From Mesaphorura yosii (taxonomy: Eukaryota; Arthropoda; Collembola; Poduromorpha; Tullbergiidae), in NCBI GenBank assembly GCA_009869945.1, contig WIXG01000237.1, positions 60,254 to 124,253 on the forward strand: 64,000 nucleotides of DNA, in the 5' to 3' direction. The notes under the pieces are model-generated. The model worked only from the letters and a program-made list of their open reading frames with translations, was not told where the DNA came from and made no database searches. Position numbers and translations under genes: made by a program. Shown here one piece after another: positions 1 through 14,800 of this stretch. Positions within the stretch are counted from its first letter, which is position 1. Each line of letters starts with the position of its first letter.

Positions 1-1503
1 GAAAAACTGGTGAAGGTGAAATGAGAACATTTTACATATTGCCAACTAAGGTGACAAACTCGTCGCCGGTTAACACATTGCAACATTCTTCCACTTGACC
101 GTCAAAGTGAATTGAATTTCGTAAGGAAATTGCCAACATTCCGTTCTACATTTCACAGAGACGGGCAATTTCCGTGCAGCTACTTTAAGAAAACCCAATT
201 AAAATCGCACAAAGAATGGAGCGGCAAGTGAAAGGAAAAGAAAACACTTCCGACACCGTACCACTTTGCCGTGCTCTGTATGACCATGTTGTGCAGTTTT
301 GAAAAAGTTGGTCTGCTACTGCTCAAGATGGTGAAATGAAAGAGAGTAAAGAAAACAGAAAAGGCATTTAACAACCCACGGCATTTCAGTTTGAATACAT
401 TTCCATTGCCATTGCGTCCGAGATTATGCTATTTCATTGCCGTTCCCAGTCCGGGAGTCTTTCTTGCCTTGTCTGACCTCGTCGCTGCTGCACATTCACT
501 TACGCGGATTTCTGTATTTTAGTACTGCTTAGTCGTTTCAAGTGTAGGAGCAACACTTTGAGGATTCAAGCGTGGAGTATGGAGAAAAGAGAAACATTTA
601 AAATTCTATTTCATTTTCTCTTCTCCTTAAGAATTCGTAATTCGTTTAGTTTCTCAGGACTGCCTGCTGCCTCGCGTGCATATGCTTAGGTTATGGCTAA
701 AGAAGACTGTTCGTCTTATTTGTCTCATTATTTTGCACTGCACTATTCCGATTCTATTGTCTGAGCTCGACATTCATCTCAAACTAATCCAGGCCTTCTG
801 ACAATCTCAAGATTTTAAAGGAAACAAAAGGGACTCAGTAATTTATGTCTGTAGAGGTATTTGTACGGGTTTGAGACACGGAACATGAAGCACGACGAAG
901 CAGTCGTGCATACATGCACGTACTAATTTGCTCAGATGTTTATAATTATCGTAGCAAAAGGAGTTCGGGGAAAGTCTTATGTCCTGTACAAGTACATAAC
1001 TGCATTCGTATTGTTTAGCGTAATTAATAAAATAAGAGTCCAAATGTTGCGCGTTTGTTCATTTTCTGACCTGAAGCAGATTTAAGTTTAAATTCTAGAA
1101 CTGTTCGTACGGAAAAACTGGCAGTATCAAGAATTCATGAACAGTTCTTTCGAATTGACCTGACAAGGCACGGTCGTGTATTCTTAATTCCATTTTCTTG
1201 TACCAGTTCTCGGCTGCTCATACAATATAAACACGAAAATTTAGCGTGGATCCTTGCACAATTCTTGTCGCCCATTAACACAATTTGTAATATAGTTCGC
1301 TTTGTTGCTGCAATCTTGCGATGTGGAGATTAAATGCAGAGCACATGAGGAATTAATGGGTACAAGTTTCAGTGGTGCACACGGAGGATTTAAGAGATAA
1401 AAGAAATTGCCGACTATTTGCTATTTCTACTTTCTTCATGGTTCTAGGAGAGCAGGCGCAAGCTTTCATTTTTTGCTACATCACCGCATTGGAATGCGAA
1501 GTA
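1..1503. other. Intergenic, no gene seen
   Basis: Only short open frames without recognisable protein similarity occur here, and none has convincing splice sites around it. The stretch ends at the TA dinucleotide (1502-1503) that flanks the Tc1-type transposon. I see no RNA gene or conserved motif. Confidence 0.6.
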
Positions 1504-1528
1504 CAGTATTGTGTATAAAATTTGACCC
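1504..1528 (+). repeat. Left terminal inverted repeat of Tc1 element
   Basis: The 25 bp left end begins CAGTATTGTG directly after the target TA and ends with TTGACCC. It matches the reverse complement of the right end except at its eleventh base (T here, C in the right end). Confidence 0.92.
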
Positions 1529-1740
1529 AGCGCCCCCGGGTGGTAAATATTGTCCATATCGGGTTAATTAATTAAGTTGAGCTTGCAAAACACATGAATT
1601 AATGTTATGGGCATACGCTACCAGTTGAAATATTTTCACCTCAATACGTTCAAAAATTCTTTGTTTCTGACACGCGTCACCTGTCAGTATTTTGAAAATG
1701 AAGCCCGCACATCTCACACTTCAGACTCTACCTACAAGGA

Positions 1741-2536
1741 GTGCAAGATGCCAAAACTTTGGTCAGATTATCCTGTGTTTTCCTAAGTACTGCTAAAATA
1801 GGTTTGAAGGAATTGAAAGCCGGTTTATCGTTGGAAAGAAAAAGAGGAAGTGGTTGGCCCACAGGCGAAGAGACGGCTCCCGTGAGTTGCAGTTGGATAT
1901 GGCAAATAACAAATCTACTGTGGTTAGTGCAGCTACAATTCGGGGTTACCTTGATCGTTCAGGCAATTACTGTAACCCTCCGAAGTTTAAGCCTCTGCTG
2001 ACCGGTGACCACAAGAAAAAAACGAGTAGAGTGGTGCCAAAAGCACATCAAAACTCAGTGGCACAATTTGGTTTTCAGCGACGAGAGTAGATTCCAGCTC
2101 TACAGCAATGAAAGAAGACGTTGGGGTAAAATCCGACAGAATGTCGGCAAGCCGAAGTTTGGAAAGTCCACCATGGTTTGGGGTGCCATATCGTCTAAAC
2201 GAAAGTCCACCCTGACCTTCATAAACGGAAATGTGAACAGCGTAAAGTATCAAGAAATTCTCACAACATCACTGCCTAGTATTAAAGCGTTGTATCCAAA
2301 AAAAAGTTCACCTTTGTTCAAGACGGAGCCACCTGCCATACGTCGAAATCAAACTGAGAATGGTTACACAGAAACGCATTTCATGTTTCCGATTGGCCAA
2401 CAAATTCACCAGACCTCAATCCAATTGAAAACATGTGGGGACTAATGAAGGTTCAAGTAGAGAAACAACGGCCGAAATCGTTGTGAGGTCTTAAGAAGTT
2501 AATTCAGAAGGTTTGGGACGAAACTTAACTCTCTAC
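1741..2536 (+). pseudogene. Tc1-type transposase, frameshifted pseudogene
   Basis: Pieces of one DDE transposase appear in different frames. A DNA-binding-region piece (about 1854-2016, with the stretch STVVSAATIRGYLD) is followed after an A7 run at 2016-2022 by a +1-shifted catalytic piece with KRVEWCQKH and FSDESRF; the first catalytic Asp codon is at 2080. After an A8 run at 2298-2305 the frame changes again to QDGATCH (Asp codon 2322). That last frame has a TGA at 2355-2357 before SPDLNPIEN (Glu codon 2427), and a further stop soon after. All three catalytic residues survive, but the protein cannot be made as it stands. Both shifts fall in A homopolymers, so a consensus-sequence error cannot be excluded for them; it would not explain the internal stop. 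The limits given are approximate. Confidence 0.85.
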
Positions 2537-2711
2537 AGTCAAGTCCCTGATCAGTGTTATGCCCAGACGAATTCAAATGTATATTGAGGCTAAAGGTGGC
2601 TACACTAAATATTTATGTTCTATGTAATTTCAACAACATTGTTCTTAAATGCATGTAAATATTCAATACTGTGAATAACTCGTCCTTTTCCTGGTACCGT
2701 CAAATGCTTTG

Positions 2712-2736
2712 GGGTCAAATTTTATGCACAATACTG
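2712..2736 (-). repeat. Right terminal inverted repeat of Tc1 element
   Basis: The 25 bp right end begins GGGTCAAATTTT and ends CAATACTG, followed by the TA target copy at 2737-2738. It pairs with the left end with one mismatch. Confidence 0.92.
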
Positions 2737-5700
2737 TATCTCTGTTCCGTAAAACACGAATGCGAATGTCGATTACTCAGAAAAGCATCTCACAAGAGTC
2801 CATTTGTCATAGGCAATTAAGCATCGACATGTAAGACAGAGCTCAGATGGTTCGGATGGAAGATGGCCACATTCTTGCGCATCCGGACTCCGTACCACAC
2901 CCGCATAGCACAGCATTCCGTGGCGCCTATTAGCGTGTACTGCTTCAAAGAATAAACTAATTAAGCCATTTGCAGGAAAGTGAGACCTCGCATGTGAATG
3001 GCTTGGCCTGGCGTGTGCCAACTGCGAACCTGCGTGTGTCATGAATACTAATTACCACATGAGGGCAGGCGGCAGAAGCTCTCCATTTCCATACCCTTTA
3101 AGCCTGTCATTACGTCCGGTCGTCCAGTAGTGTTTATTTCAATGCTGTATGCAACTTTTCCTACAGCACTTGAAAATTGACAAACTAGACTTACACAATG
3201 CTCCGCTGAATCCAAAAGATGACAAGGAGGACGACCTTCCACCAAAAAGTACTTTGATTTGTCCCGAATAGATTCATATTTGATTCAATTTGAGTTAAAA
3301 GTGAAATAGTCACGGATTGATGAGAAAATGAGATGTCGAAAGTCACACGTCCCAATTCGATTTCAATTTAATGAGGCCGACTTGAACTCGCTTTTCGCCT
3401 CTGCCTTTTGCCGTCGAGGTTTTGATTCACAACTTCAGGCTTCTGAAATTAAATTTCACTTTTCCAATTCGTGTTTTCTGATTGCTTTTGAATGCCGAAA
3501 ATATGTTGCGAGTTTCACAATAACAAAGTTTCGATTTCGGTGCGAAAAGCACAAGTTCTCGGCGTGTCCCGGCTCAAATGCCGTGCTCGGTTCTATTAGA
3601 TCAAATTCTCATTTTCGGGTCGCATTGAACTCCGGTTTGGCTTCTTGCTCAGCTCTGTTCTTTTCTGACACGTACACTGGAGCATGCATATGCATGACTT
3701 TCTCTGTTGTTTGCGATTCGGGAAGAAAGCACGGAATGAGAAAAATATGAAGTGAATTATTCACTTAAAGTTTTCGTATTTCGTTTCTGTGTTTCACTCC
3801 ATCAGTCCAAAGTGAGAATATTTTTCTTTTGTGCCGACTCTTGTGGCTTGACTGGCTCCGATTCCCAACTCACGCCTCACAACTTTAGTTTTACTCGAGC
3901 TATTTTTCACTCCAAGTTCTGTGGAAAATGATGATAAGACGGCAAAAATGTTTGACTGACTCTTCCCTTATGCTGGCTCGCTTTCAACGTTACATCATCC
4001 TCGGCCTGTGTTGGATCGCTGTATGCAGTTAGTGGCCGAGAAAACGAACCGATTTATCCTTTTTCAGAATCCCGTCGTCAGACTACCGCTGTCGCAGTAG
4101 GAATTTTACAAAAGACGCAGCAAAGGAAGAGGAGGGAGAGAAAGAACGCCAGCGCATACAACGCCATACGCTTTCACGACTTTCACCGTGTGCGATGGCA
4201 GTATGGGATACAAGAAACACCTATTTCACGGGTAAATAAGGAAAAAGCCTTCAGTAGAACAGCAGAACAGGGCCTTGCAGCACTCGTAAGCCAAGCCACG
4301 CTACGCTATGCGGCTGTTGTCGGACTTGCCCAAGCTGAGAGCCCGCAGTGAAAGCGTAACAATATAATGAGAAAATGAGACGAAATAACTACCGCAACGA
4401 ATTCTGCGAGCTCTTCCATGTAAAATTCACGCCATTTCTTACAAGAGGAAGACAACAGCAACAGCATTTTGTGTAATGGCCACTTTTTACTATCTCCACG
4501 TTTAATTCTCTTCACAAATACCACCGCATTCTAAATTTTAAATGAAGGTGTTCAAGGTTAGAGTAATAATCTTAACGGAGGACGTAAAGCGGAGAACTTA
4601 AACTCAATCTATAATCTCAGCAATCTCACGCATCTGCCGCGCTCGCAACAGATGAGATCTTCAACAATTTGCTGGTGCTTCTGCAGAGAATCTTTCATAT
4701 CTCTGGACTTTCTCAATTTAAAATTCCATCTTCTAATATTTTGGCATGTTACAAGCCGAAAAGGGGACCTGCTCCGAATTTATACATGATCTTGGTCGCG
4801 TCGAACTTTGCAACAAGTGTCATATTAAAGTTGCAGCAAAAGGAAATCCCGATGTGATATTTCACTTTTTATTGTGTAAGTTGGATGTTTGATGGCTGAC
4901 AGGTTTGTGAGGGAAAGATGGATTGTTACTCTTGCCTTTCAAATATATGTCAGCCTAAACAAGCCATTACTCATGCCTCACGGCTCATGCAAACGATTAG
5001 AAACACGACACGCAACCTAGAACCTGTGATAAACATGAATTTATTCAATACGACACGAAAATTGTGTCCCAAGGGCACGAATGACTTATAAATGCCAATT
5101 CTCCGTGTCAATTCACTTCTCAGAAGAAAGCTTAACAAAACAAAAGAATACCCTCAGTTCGCATTAATTTTAGAATGCGGTGACTTGTCAAATCCACAAC
5201 GGACTTTCGCAACGCACGTGAAGAAAGTTTTTGAAACAAAACTCAGACAAGTGGAATTTAAGCACATTTGCTAGCGAGCTAGAGTTTCTGTCTGACGGGC
5301 TTCAGCACTCTTCATTTGTCATTTCCAAGTATATGATTCGCATTTGCACTAAATATGAAGCATTAATTCACGGATGACTTGACGATAATAATGGAGCTTT
5401 ATGTACCGCGTTCCACTTTCTGAGTTCTGCAAATGTTTCATGCTCCACCACGACCCTGGTGAGTGAGAATAAAAATGGAAAGTAAAAGCGCCACTCTTCA
5501 GAGTACAAAACACGTGAAGGGCATTTTGGGAAGGCAGCAGCGCTGGTTGAGGCTGGAGGATGAAACGGGGACAGTTTTGTCAGTGTAATACTGCGGCAGA
5601 TGAGTACACGAACAACTACGAACAAGTTTAAATGAATGTTCGACATCAAAGCGCATTACGACATTCATTTGACTTGAATGGAAGCAGATGCGGCGGAACG

Positions 5701-8167
5701 AGACAGCCGTGCGTGGTTATATTGCACAAAGGTAGCAAGCAGTGGCAGTGGCGACGGCTCGGCAGGATGAAATTCTTTTGCCAGCTTCCCGCTCGCTCTT
5801 GCGCCCACGTCTACGCACGTAATGTATTTCCATTGTTTACCCTGACCGATTACAAATGGACCTTTCAAGTTTGGAGGACATACCACATTAAAAATGAGTG
5901 CACGAATTATCTTCTGTAACGCGCGTGTGGACGAACGGATTTTAAACTAATGAAATTCAATCGCCACAACCCTGCTATGCACCTTCATTAAGCCGTGGAC
6001 AGGATTTCTGTGTTTCCCGAAGCCATGATTAAGTACCAAGTTGCGAGTTACAGTTCGAGTTTGGAGGAAGCGAAACCGCAGCGGCAAAACATTAGAAAGC
6101 AACTCCGAGGTTTGATCTCACTCTACCAGAAATTGCATGACATCGCCAGCACTTCGTCGTAACGACGATGACGCTGACCATCATCGACTGACCCACGGCT
6201 CTTATCTTCGTTGAACCAGCAATATCACACAAGGCAGACCAAGCGCAAACGCCAAACACAGGTACACACGAAACATTTCCACATTATTTAATTTATCTTT
6301 GCTGAAAGTTTTCACACTCCAAACTACACGCAACAATTTTTTCGCAGTTGAACAGACAGCGTGATGACGATAACGCAAACAGGCGTCAGGCAGTCAGCGG
6401 TCTGAGTTTGAGGTTTGTGGGAATACTTTTCTCCTTCAACTATTTTCCACTTGCACTCTTTGCAACCAAAACTCCTTTTCATTTCCTCAAGAACCTGCTC
6501 AATACGATGGCTGAGCATGCATACGCATATTCCAGCCAACGAATAAAGTCTATTTAATTTATGGCGGATGTGTAATGCGCATATGTTATTCTTGCGGCGC
6601 GGCTATTAAACTACCAAGTAAGCAAGGCCCATTATCGCCGTAAAAGCAAATCTTGTCTTCCCAGTGCTCATCGCCAGCGAGAAATCCTTCCGCATGGAGA
6701 AAGTCGCGGTTGTATTTTACCATTTAGCAATTTATCGCTCACACAGAAGAAATACATGGTGAAAGGTAGTTTTTCATAGCAGCCACATTTTTCTATTACC
6801 TTGTCAGCCTAAATAAGTAAAGTTAAAGTATTCTAAATTTACAACTCCAGAGGAAATTCATAGTCAATGATACACGAGGTTGCTTTATATGAGAAAATGC
6901 GCGGCTGCTTTCTCAGAACCTGCTCAGTGTAGCCGTCTCGAGGCACTCGTCAGAATCATAATTCGCTTTCCACCTGTAGAAACCTTTCACTCTCGTCTAG
7001 TATCGCATACTTCCCACTCATAGATATTTGTAGCTTCGAATAGCGATTTAAATCGCATGTCAATTTAATATGACGGCCGTTTCATTAGGAAGTTTCGGAG
7101 CTAATTTTCGTCAAAATGACACAAATAGCTTGAAGTTCGTATTCGAAGTTGACACTGGCTTTCTCTTTACGTCACCATCTGAAGTGAGTATAATTGAAAC
7201 GTCGTCTCTCACCGTCTCACCTGTACGAAAATGAACGCTCACCCGAACTTCTTTCTGCGTTCCATCTCAGAATGAAGAACAAGTCAGCCAGTACACATTT
7301 TCATTTCGATTACACTAATGGTTGAGAGACACATGTCTGCTTAACATTTGCTGCACCCATTTGCCAGTGCAGGTAATTAAAAGAATTTCCTGTAACGAGG
7401 TAGTGTGAATGCGACGGGGAGAGAGACAGGGTTTCATCCGGGTACCTGTGCGTCGGCTCGCAGGCTGGCACCTGCTACTTCATTTGCGCCCTCGTAAAAA
7501 TGACGCTCGTTCAGAGTCTTTAGTCTTGCGCTGTCCTTGTGCTTGTCATAAAAGGAAGTTTTGACATGAATTTCTGCTTGATCCCTAGCCCAAAGGAGTA
7601 CAAACTTTCAGAGTCAAAATTATACACCTTTCACGTTGGAACTCAACTTGAACAGGAAACAAATTACATCTGAATAGGCTCGTGCACAGAAGTACGAAAC
7701 TTTGCTCTTTTTGAATTGGTTCTTGTCCTTCAGTCCTGTCGGCCAACAAAGAAAGTCCGAAACTCGTGTGAGAAAAGGTAAGAAAACACTTTTCATTTCA
7801 AGTCTTCGAAATGATTTGAATTGTACGTTTGACGACTGCAGTTTGCCATTTTGCATGAATCCGCGATCAACACGAGCATGGACCAAAAATCGTGTCCATG
7901 ATTTATTGAAAAGCGCGCCCCAAGACGCCTGAGTACACACTCTTTTCAATATTGCTACAATTTGAGTAAATAATCCGAAATTGTTTTGCTGTTCGGGGAC
8001 TTCAAAGCACTTAGCCCCAGTCACAAATTGCAGATTGGGTTTACTCGCAGAGCTTTCATGTAGCATATGTGGATTGTGTCCCCAGCGTGTTGCAATTCGA
8101 TGCGTGATGCAAATCCGAAGCAAGCACAAGAAATCTCAATCTCCGATTCAAAAGAAAATATTATTGA

Positions 8168-8192
8168 CCCATGTTGAAAAATTCAACATGGG
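8168..8192. repeat. Perfect 11 bp inverted repeat (hairpin)
   Basis: The arms CCCATGTTGAA (8168-8178) and TTCAACATGGG (8182-8192) are exact reverse complements separated by AAA. The repeat could form a tight hairpin in RNA or bind a dimeric protein as DNA. No gene abuts it and there is no T-run directly after it. Its function is unknown. Confidence 0.7.
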
Positions 8193-9594
8193 ATCGGGTT
8201 ATATTTTCAGACTCCAGTTCCAGTTCCAACAGTTGTCTTCCTGCTGATGTTTACGCCGCCGCCGCCGCTGCCGTGCTCGAGCACACCGTTACATTTAACT
8301 AAATTAAAGACGGGATGTCTCAGGATTAGGATCATGTTACACATGCTACGCTACGCACTGAAAATGAGAAAGCCTCGCGCTCCTTTTCCTTTCATTTCCA
8401 ACTAAACTCATGAATCGAGTAACTGGAACCTTTCAACCTTTTCAAGCTCCCACTCGCATCTTAGAAAACTCGTATGGATTTGGAATAATGCTCAATTTCC
8501 ATAAGACAAGAATAAAATTCACGCGTGTTCATAATATTGTGATCGGATTGCTCTATTTCATGGCCCACATGCGTTGCCAGTTGCCTCTGCCGCTCTTCCA
8601 TAGCTAGCAGCTGCGTTTATGGACTTAATGACAACGCTTGTATTTTTACGAAATGGACGTGAATACACTGGGCCTTGAAATCTTCCAGCAAACAACGAAG
8701 CGGCGTTTCCCGGCATACAATGCACAGACTTCCTTGTAGGTTGCGGATTGCTGTATACGACACATTCAACATGCGTGGTTTACATTCAAGGCATTGAAAA
8801 CAGCTCTCAGACACGCGACATATTCGCAATTTCTTGCACACTGTCATTGTTTCGGAACAACCTGCAATTGTCCTTGGGGAAGGTTATTACGAATTCATTT
8901 GTGTCCTAACACGCAAAGGCAAGACTGGAAGATTTTATGTGTTAAATCGACGCTATCAATTTCGCATTACAATTTACAATTTAGCAAGCTTTGGCATCGT
9001 TTTGATGTGCGCATTTCTAAGAGGGCCAAGCCCGGCATTAAAAAATCATAGAGACGGGAGACTCATGTATGTATTGCAGAAACTTTTCTCCGACCAAGTA
9101 CGCATATGTTTCTGTTTCTGCTCCACATCAATACAAATACGTTCAAATACCGGATCATGGCGATAGTGATGGCAGTGAGCCTGAGCTGTTGAGGAGCGGC
9201 GAGCAACACGAGAGTGTTGGTGTTCGTGACTGGAAATGCAAAGCAGGAGTGAAAAATTATCATGATAATATCAAACAGGAAATAAGTCAGGGCTGAGCTG
9301 AAAAGAATGGCAACACGTTCTTTCCTTACTGCCACTGCTTGGAAATGGAAATGGGAATTTTTGGGTATTTTGACTCTGCCTGCACGTGCTGAATCGCTGA
9401 ATGAAATGAAACAGTAGAATAGTAATCTTTTTACAAGGACACCACTGCGCTGCTGAAAGCTTGTGCGAATAATTTTCCTGTTTAATGTACTTCTATCAAT
9501 CATATCCCAGGACTTGTTATAATAACCTGTTTCAATTCTCGTCTCACTGAAGCGAAAAAATGATTTACTGCCGTTCATACTTCGAATGTCAAGT

Positions 9595-9617
9595 TGAAAG
9601 CTTGTGGAAAGCTTTCA
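9595..9617. repeat. Perfect 9 bp inverted repeat
   Basis: The arms TGAAAGCTT (9595-9603) and AAGCTTTCA (9609-9617) are exact reverse complements with a 5 nt spacer. It lies in DNA without a supported gene, about 0.55 kb downstream of the alpha-tubulin stop codon on that gene's strand. No function can be assigned. Confidence 0.6.
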
Positions 9618-10168
9618 GGTTTGAAATGTTGAGTGTTAAAAACTTTCCACCAGAAAAATGGCAGGCCATTAACTACTACCGCGGATTTTTAGCCAAGTCG
9701 AGTTCTTACATGAGCTTATGGAGCTTACAATAATTACGGGATCTTAAAACCTTAAGACTGCTACAAGCTCTAGAGCCTAATGGGGATGTTGGATAAAGTG
9801 AAGGACATGAAGTTTTTAGTATTTTGGTGGTGCAAATATTTACTTACTTGGCCCTGATGAAATGATCAATCAAATCGTATCTTGTGTAATTGCATGTTTC
9901 AGAATTTGACACTCTACCGCAGACGCTGACACCATAAATTCTAGTAAACAATGTTCATGAAGGCTAAATGATCGTAAGGTTTGGAAACGAGCAGACTGCA
10001 GACATAAAGTCAATTTTGAATCAAGGGTTTATGTGAGCCAATCTAGCAATAATTTTTATAAAGTGAATTTTAGCATATGGTTAAGTTGAAGTGTACAAGA
10101 ATCATAATTGCTCAAAGGTAGGACCGATTTTGTTTGAATCAAACGTTAGTATACTTAATATTTAATAT

Positions 10169-11880
<1,712 letters not shown>

Positions 11881-14800
11881 TTTGCCGTTTATTAGTTGAA
11901 ATTAACCAAAATTATGTAGAATTTCCCGAAAATTTGAGAGTAAGACGTAAGAAGAGCACAAACGACTGACTGAAGTTCCCTGAAGAAAGTGATTGAAAAT
12001 GAGCGAAATCTCCACACAACTGCACACTTCAACAACGGAAGACCAATTAGACGCGCGTGGAAGATCGAGAGAAAGATCGGCTCGATTCAAGTCGACAGTT
12101 GTTTGCCACGTTGTTGAAATGAAGCAACGGGGTACGGATGATGCACGCGTGGTGCGATGGAAACGCATGGAGTGGAGCGAGAACGTCAGAAATTCTCTAG
12201 TCGTTCTCAACTGAACTCCACTCTGTTGGCATTTTTTTTTTCGCAAAAACGAGAATTGCGATGTGACAATACTGAAATCGTATTGACTCTTATGATTCCA
12301 TAACTGACGAATTAAGTACTTTCACCAGAAATGAATTGCCTTCGGCAAATATGCTTTTGCGTTGTGGGCCAGAGACGAGAGGAAAGTCGTCAAAATCGCG
12401 TTCAATTACAGCACATTTCAAAAGCTTTCATTTTAAATGGGATTCACTACTTCGTTGACCTCGTCTTGCAATCTTCGACGTGATGCCGCTGTCAGCACGG
12501 CAAATATGGTCCATTGGGGACTGCGCAGGCAATACACAGAACGACTTTAAGTACGTCGAGTCGTGTGCGTCATGCATGTCCAGTTTATGATCCTCAAACT
12601 CGAGTTCTGCGTAAAATTCGAATCGTATTTGCGAAATGAGTGGCTCGGCTCACAACACCGAATGCAATTATGAGAGTAACACAGGCCCAGGCATCATGGG
12701 AAAAGGCAGGCAGGATCGTAAATTTGCAATCGTAATGAGGAAACTAGGAAATTGGTCATAAAACAGAACTAATCTCGAAAGCATTTAAAAGCTGGAATAT
12801 GAGTCTTCGTTTCCTGGTTGGAAGTTGTGTTTACTTGTGGTACAAAATGCAATCACATCGTAGCCCAGACCAGACCGAAGCGGAAATGAAAGCTCCCTGA
12901 AGGTTGAGATCAAACAAAGAGGTCAGGGATTTATTCACGGTCGAGATTTGTGTTTTAAAAGAAAGAAGCAAACTTGTATTTGCGGTTGTTTTCGTGTGTG
13001 TGAGTATGCTTTCTGATTTTGCAGCACTCCAATAATACAATTTATGAGAGTACAGCGAAAGTAAAGAGCAAATGCAAAATAAAAACAGAATCAAAGAAAA
13101 GAAAAGCAAATAGAATGAAATCAAATGAAAAATAATAATGTACGTGGTGCATTGCAGCACGCAGATGAAAGTCAGTCGAGCTGTCTGGAGAAAGTAGCAC
13201 TCAAAAATTCAACGCAATACAAAATAATGTAACATCAGCGAAAGCCCAAGACCCAACACAATGCTGCTGCTGTTGCATTGCCGTGGCAGTATCATACTTT
13301 TAAGACTTCGAGTCGACCTAGCTGCACAGGCATAGAAATGAGTGACTTTGGGATCATGATCACAACTTCCTGCCTCCTACACTGCAAGAAATGGAAGGAA
13401 GAGAATGAAAATCGCATTTTCCATTCACTTTAGTGTCAGTTTTGGTTTTACAGTCGGCGGGGTTGTCTCTCTCGGTGATCTGGGATATCAAATTGATCGA
13501 TTTTCCATAATAGTGACACTAGTCCCTCGTCCTTTCGGTTTTGGAGCAGGCGACGGCGATGGCATTGGCGGTGTAATTTGCTGTTTGCAAAGCGACAACC
13601 TTAAGAACTGGCCTTCTGATCTGAGAGCCATTTTATTGCATTGCATAGCAAATGCCTTGACTTGATCCAATGGACAGTGGACAGCAACCGAGTACTTTAT
13701 GGTCCATAAAATGACAGTCCGACCCAGTGGAATGGCTAACGAAGTTCACCAAGATTCAATTGTTCAGTAGTCCAACGAGTATAGGTTTCCGAACTCCGAC
13801 GCAAAGTCTTCACTGCAGTAAACGTGATGCATGCGCTGCGCAGTAAGCAGTCGGACACAGGGAGATAAATTCGCATTGTCATTCGAAGGAGGATTTGTGG
13901 TACCCTCCGATTTGAAGAAATATGAGGCTGGATTTGGAATATGACATTTTGTAAATTGTGCGCACAAGTTCAGGCAGAATCATTCCATTCTTAAATACGT
14001 GCACTTACTCGTTGCGCCATTTACAGGGTGGGTTGTCAAAATTGTGAAATTATTCTGAACATGTACTATAAGGATGTTGATCACATCGACTTGAGCTAAG
14101 AATAAGGAGCATACACTTTTTCCTATTCTAAGAGTGAATGACAATGCATTAATTTTGGAGTTAGGAAGAGTTTCGTCATTTCTTTAATGTGGTCCAGAAC
14201 CCTCAACCCCGTCGAAAGTCAAAGCTTCCATTGTTCAGTGTGCACAAGATGTAAATCCTGACTCGACGTCTGACGTCAAGCAGAAGACCGGACTTGTGAG
14301 CAAAATATTAATTGCAACGAGAATGGAACAACGTAAACAAGGGATTAAATGATTAAAGTTTCATTCATAACTTACTCTATTTGGGCAGTGTCATTTAAGG
14401 TCTGGCCTGCGTTCTCCAGAGTAGGTGAACTAAGTGAACTAAGTGAACTTTCATGAGATTATTATCTCCATCATGGCTCAATCGTTGACAAAGTTGGGAT
14501 AGATTCGGAGTGATAACGAAGCATCCGCACTACACTCTACGACAAAAAAAAATTAATTCTAAGTACACATTCATACGAGCACATAAGTCTAGGTACTGTA
14601 ATGACGAGACTGTACTTCTGCGGTCACAACTGAAGTTGTCTTGTGCGCTTTGCCGGTGTCTCAAACCGTTGAAGCGAGCCCATCTTAAACTTTCACTGCA
14701 ATGGTCAGCATTCTCTGAAGTCTAGAGTTTGTCCTGCGAGCTGGTACGATCAAGATCAAGTAAACGAAACCAAAGATTGCAGAATGGATGAAGAAATCAG

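Larger units (their letters stand above)
1504..2736 (+). mobile_element. Tc1/mariner-family DNA transposon, decayed copy
   Basis: A 1,233 bp element with terminal inverted repeats of 25 bp (1504-1528 and 2712-2736) that differ at a single position, beginning CAGTATTGTG. It is flanked on both sides by TA (1502-1503 and 2737-2738), the target duplication typical of the Tc1/mariner superfamily. Inside is one plus-strand transposase reading frame with the Tc1-like blocks FSDESRF, QDGATCH and SPDLNPIEN. The second catalytic Asp codon (2322) and the Glu codon (2427) lie 35 codons apart in the same frame, that is DD34E spacing. Frameshifts and stops in the transposase make it non-autonomous now. The nearly perfect repeats suggest a fairly recent insertion. 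That it is a Tc1 relative is clear; the exact subfamily is not. Confidence 0.93.
2739..10168. other. Intergenic, no gene supported
   Basis: Several open frames of 60-171 codons occur on both strands (for example 7620-8129 minus and 9063-9578 minus), but their translations show no recognisable domain, their composition is erratic and none joins to neighbours through consistent splice phases. Two perfect short inverted repeats (8168-8192 and 9595-9617) are the only structures that stand out. The low end should contain the 3' untranslated region of the alpha-tubulin gene, but I could not fix its cleavage site. Confidence 0.6.

Noticed and set aside
7620-8129. 169-codon minus-strand open frame
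   Set aside because: No recognisable domain, odd composition, overlapping plus-strand frames of similar quality and no splice context; most likely chance.
9063-9578. 171-codon minus-strand open frame
   Set aside because: Same reasons: no similarity, hydrophobic and low-information sequence, and no supporting signals.
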